Source of the DNA: Chloroflexota bacterium
Lineage (GTDB): Bacteria > Chloroflexota > Dehalococcoidia > DSTF01 > RBG-16-68-14
Length of the DNA stretch: 5,255 nt
Direction of reading: 5' to 3'
Assembly (NCBI GenBank): GCA_022561355.1
Contig: JADFRJ010000177.1
Span: 1 to 5,255, forward strand
Part shown: piece after piece, positions 3,358-5,255 of the stretch
How the letters are laid out: the number at the start of each line of letters is the position of its first letter
Numbering within the stretch: position 1 is the first letter of the stretch
The notes under the pieces: generated by a model
The model's input: only the letters and a program-made list of their open reading frames with translations
Told to the model about the DNA's origin: nothing
The model's database searches: none
Made by a program: the position numbers and the translations under genes

Positions 3358-5247
3358 TTAAGCTTGCTCGCGCTCCCACTGGGCGAAGAGCCGCTCCAGC
3401 TCCGCGCTCTTCCGCTCCAACTCCGTCGCAATCCGCGAGCCGTCGCGATGGTCGCCGCGCGTGAACGCCTCCGACACACGCTTCTCCAGCGCCAGCTTCT
3501 CCTGCTCAGCCTCCGCGATTTTGCGGTCCAAAGCGCTCGGCTCGCGCGCCTTCGCCTCCGCCTGCGGATTCACGCGGCCCGCGCGCTCGCGACGCCGACC
3601 ACGGGTTGTCGCTCGCGCGCGGCTTGGCCGTAGCGACGCCTGCCGCTCGGCCCAGTATTCAGAAAAGCTGCCTATGTGCGACACGAACTTCTTATCCCGC
3701 AATTCGACGACACGCCCCGCGACCTTGTCCAAGAAGTAGCGGTCGTGGGACACCAGCAAGATCGTGCCTTTGTAGTCGGCCAGCAGGTCCTCAATTGCTT
3801 CACGCGCGGGAATGTCCAGGTGGTTTGTCGGCTCGTCAAGGATCAGGAAGTTCGGGCGTTTGGTGAGCACCATCGCCAACTGCAGGCGGTTCCGCTCTCC
3901 GCCGGAGAGGTCGCTTACGCGTTTGTCGTAATCGTTCGGCCCGAACAAGTATCGCGCCAGCACAGTGTACGTGTCATCGCGCGAGATGTTGCCATCGCGG
4001 AAGATCTGATCGAAAACCGTTCGGTCCTCGTTCAGCACCTCCTGTTCCTGCGCGCAGTAGCCAACGCTCAGGCTCGGTCCAATGCGGATGGTCGGATGGT
4101 CCCAAGCGCCCTCAGCCATTACGTCGCGTATGAACGTCGTCTTCCCGCTCCCATTCGGCCCAATCAGCGCCACACGCTCGCCCGCGGAGATGTCCAGCTC
4201 CGCGTCCTCCAGCAAGACGAGGTCGCCAAACGCCTTACTGTAACCCCGCACCTGCAGTGCCACGTTGGCGTGGCTTGCCTCCTCATCGATGCGCGGCCGC
4301 ATCGAACTCGCCTCTTCGGTTGGCTTCTCGACAGCCTGCGCTCGCTCACGGGAAAGTTGGGACCTGCGCGCCCGCAGCCGCCGGCCCCACGCCGAGTCTC
4401 CCGTGCGATGCGCCATCACCTCGAAGCGCTTCACCAGCTCCTCCAACTGCGTCAGCCGCTTCTGGTTCGCCACGTAGTCGCGCCCTTGTGAGATCTTCTC
4501 TCGCAGCAGTGTCGTGCGGTACGCGGTGTAGTTCCCAGCGTACTGGCGTACACGGCCGTTCTCTAGCTGCAGGATCTGACCAACGACACGGTCCAGCAAG
4601 TAGCGGTTGTGCGATACGATCAGGGCTGCGCCCCGATAGCTCGCCAGGAAGCCCTCTAGCCACGCCAATCCCTCGAAGTCGAGGTGGTTCGCGGGCTCGT
4701 CCAACAGCAGCAACTCCGGCTCGGCCAGCAGCGCCCGCACCAGCGACAAGACGTTTTTCTCGCCGCCGGAAAGCGTCGCCACCAGCTCCTCGCTCCTCCC
4801 CGCGAGCCCCAGCGAGTCAAGCATCCCAATCGCCTGCGAAGGCACGCGGTCCCCGCCCGCCTGCTGGTACGCCTCCAGCGCCTCTTCGTAGGCGCGTTCC
4901 GCCACAGGTAGTTCGTCGCTCGCGGCCGAGGCGAAACGCTCTTCCGCGCCACGCAGCGTGCGCTCCAACTCATCATGCTCACGGAGTACGGTGCCGATGA
5001 CCGTCGCGCGCCCGTCGTGCTCCACCCGCTGCGGCACGTATCCAACCTTCAACCCGGGCGCCCGCGCGATGACGCCACCGCTCGTCGGCTCCTCGCCAAC
5101 CAGCATGCGCAAGATCGAAGTCTTGCCCGACCCGTTTGGGCCGACCAGCCCCACTTTCTGGCCAGACGACACCTTGAAGGAGACGTCTTCAAGCACGGCC
5201 ACGTGGCCGTAGTCTTTGACGACGTTCTGAAAGCGTACGAGTTCCAT
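3358..5247 (-). CDS. ABC-F family ATPase (ribosome-associated type, two ABC domains)
   Basis: This 629-residue soluble protein carries two ABC cassettes and no membrane segment, the ABC-F layout. Cassette 1 has Walker A GPNGSGKT (36-43), LSGGE (159-163), Walker B LLLLDEP (179-185) with Glu184, and switch His213. Cassette 2 has GPNGSGKT (363-370), LSGGE (447-451), LILDEPTNHLD (468-478) with Glu472, and SHDRYFLD (500-507). Between them lies the basic helical interdomain linker (about 238-325), the part that reaches into the ribosomal E site in this family. After an Arg-rich stretch (540-558) a C-terminal coiled coil (571-629) follows. Family members bind ribosomes to regulate or rescue translation; some give antibiotic resistance. 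The linker does not identify a resistance subtype, so a housekeeping factor is more likely. Cassette 1 differs from consensus with DEPANHLD and SHNRYLLD. ATG 5247 precedes the first beta strand (MELVRFQNVVKDYG). Only 8 upstream bases are visible, so its RBS and promoter are outside. Confidence 0.93.
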   Translation of the reverse strand: MELVRFQNVVKDYGHVAVLEDVSFKVSSGQKVGLVGPNGSGKTSILRMLVGEEPTSGGVIARAPGLKVGYVPQRVEHDGRATVIGTVLREHDELERTLRGAEERFASAASDELPVAERAYEEALEAYQQAGGDRVPSQAIGMLDSLGLAGRSEELVATLSGGEKNVLSLVRALLAEPELLLLDEPANHLDFEGLAWLEGFLASYRGAALIVSHNRYLLDRVVGQILQLENGRVRQYAGNYTAYRTTLLREKISQGRDYVANQKRLTQLEELVKRFEVMAHRTGDSAWGRRLRARRSQLSRERAQAVEKPTEEASSMRPRIDEEASHANVALQVRGYSKAFGDLVLLEDAELDISAGERVALIGPNGSGKTTFIRDVMAEGAWDHPTIRIGPSLSVGYCAQEQEVLNEDRTVFDQIFRDGNISRDDTYTVLARYLFGPNDYDKRVSDLSGGERNRLQLAMVLTKRPNFLILDEPTNHLDIPAREAIEDLLADYKGTILLVSHDRYFLDKVAGRVVELRDKKFVSHIGSFSEYWAERQASLRPSRARATTRGRRRERAGRVNPQAEAKAREPSALDRKIAEAEQEKLALEKRVSEAFTRGDHRDGSRIATELERKSAELERLFAQWEREQA

Positions 5248-5255
5248 GGCTGATT

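Noticed and set aside
2850..3479. 209-residue minus-strand frame across the VOC gene and terminator
   Set aside because: Its Leu-rich run is simply the antisense of the AAG-rich lysine tail, and the frame passes through the 3310-3337 hairpin. The VOC frame has the RBS and the domain.
3676..4491. 271-residue open frame on the plus strand inside the ABC-F gene
   Set aside because: It is antisense to a gene with intact Walker and signature motifs on the minus strand. The translation shows no recognisable domain; long antisense frames are common in GC-rich coding DNA.
4257..5000. 247-residue plus-strand frame rich in Pro, Ala, Ser and Arg
   Set aside because: Composition is typical of a shadow frame opposite a GC-rich gene, with no RBS and full overlap with ABC-F cassette 1 and the linker.

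Overview
The window is GC-rich (by eye well above 60%) and gene-dense, with strong G/C preference at third codon positions and clear GGAGG-type ribosome binding sites on several genes. This looks like a chromosomal segment from a high-GC bacterium. The mix of a D-threonine-aldolase-like PLP enzyme, a DUF885 peptidase-like protein, an ABC-F ATPase and a lysine-tailed protein would fit an environmental Chloroflexota or actinobacterial-type genome, but that assignment is a weak inference. I see no mobile element, CRISPR array, tRNA or rRNA.

Layout, left to right. Positions 1-306 (minus) hold the N-terminal 102 codons of a DSD1/D-threonine aldolase-type PLP enzyme that runs off the left edge. An 85-bp divergent gap (307-391) has two copies of TAGCGCAAAG exactly 21 bp apart and a probable leaderless promoter for the next gene. 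Positions 392-847 (plus) encode a GNAT acetyltransferase of the ElaA/YjcF type. It converges on a DUF885 protein (896-2533, minus), and the 48-bp junction holds two back-to-back perfect hairpins. A 151-bp divergent gap (2534-2684) carries two opposed extended -10 promoters whose cores form an inverted repeat. Positions 2685-3275 (plus) encode a VOC-fold protein flanked by lysine-rich tails. A strong bidirectional hairpin terminator (3310-3337) separates it from an ABC-F ATPase on the minus strand (3358-5247), whose start codon lies 8 bases from the right edge.

The genes alternate in strand (-, +, -, +, -), so each is its own transcription unit. Nothing in the sequence ties them into one pathway. 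There are two divergent pairs (PLP enzyme/GNAT and DUF885/VOC) and two convergent junctions (GNAT/DUF885 and VOC/ABC-F). Shared control is possible only within each divergent pair.

I did not find a convincing new multi-gene system. The items most worth a second look are the VOC domain bracketed by histone-H1-like tails, the mirror-image divergent promoter between DUF885 and VOC, and the helically phased repeats between the PLP enzyme and GNAT genes.
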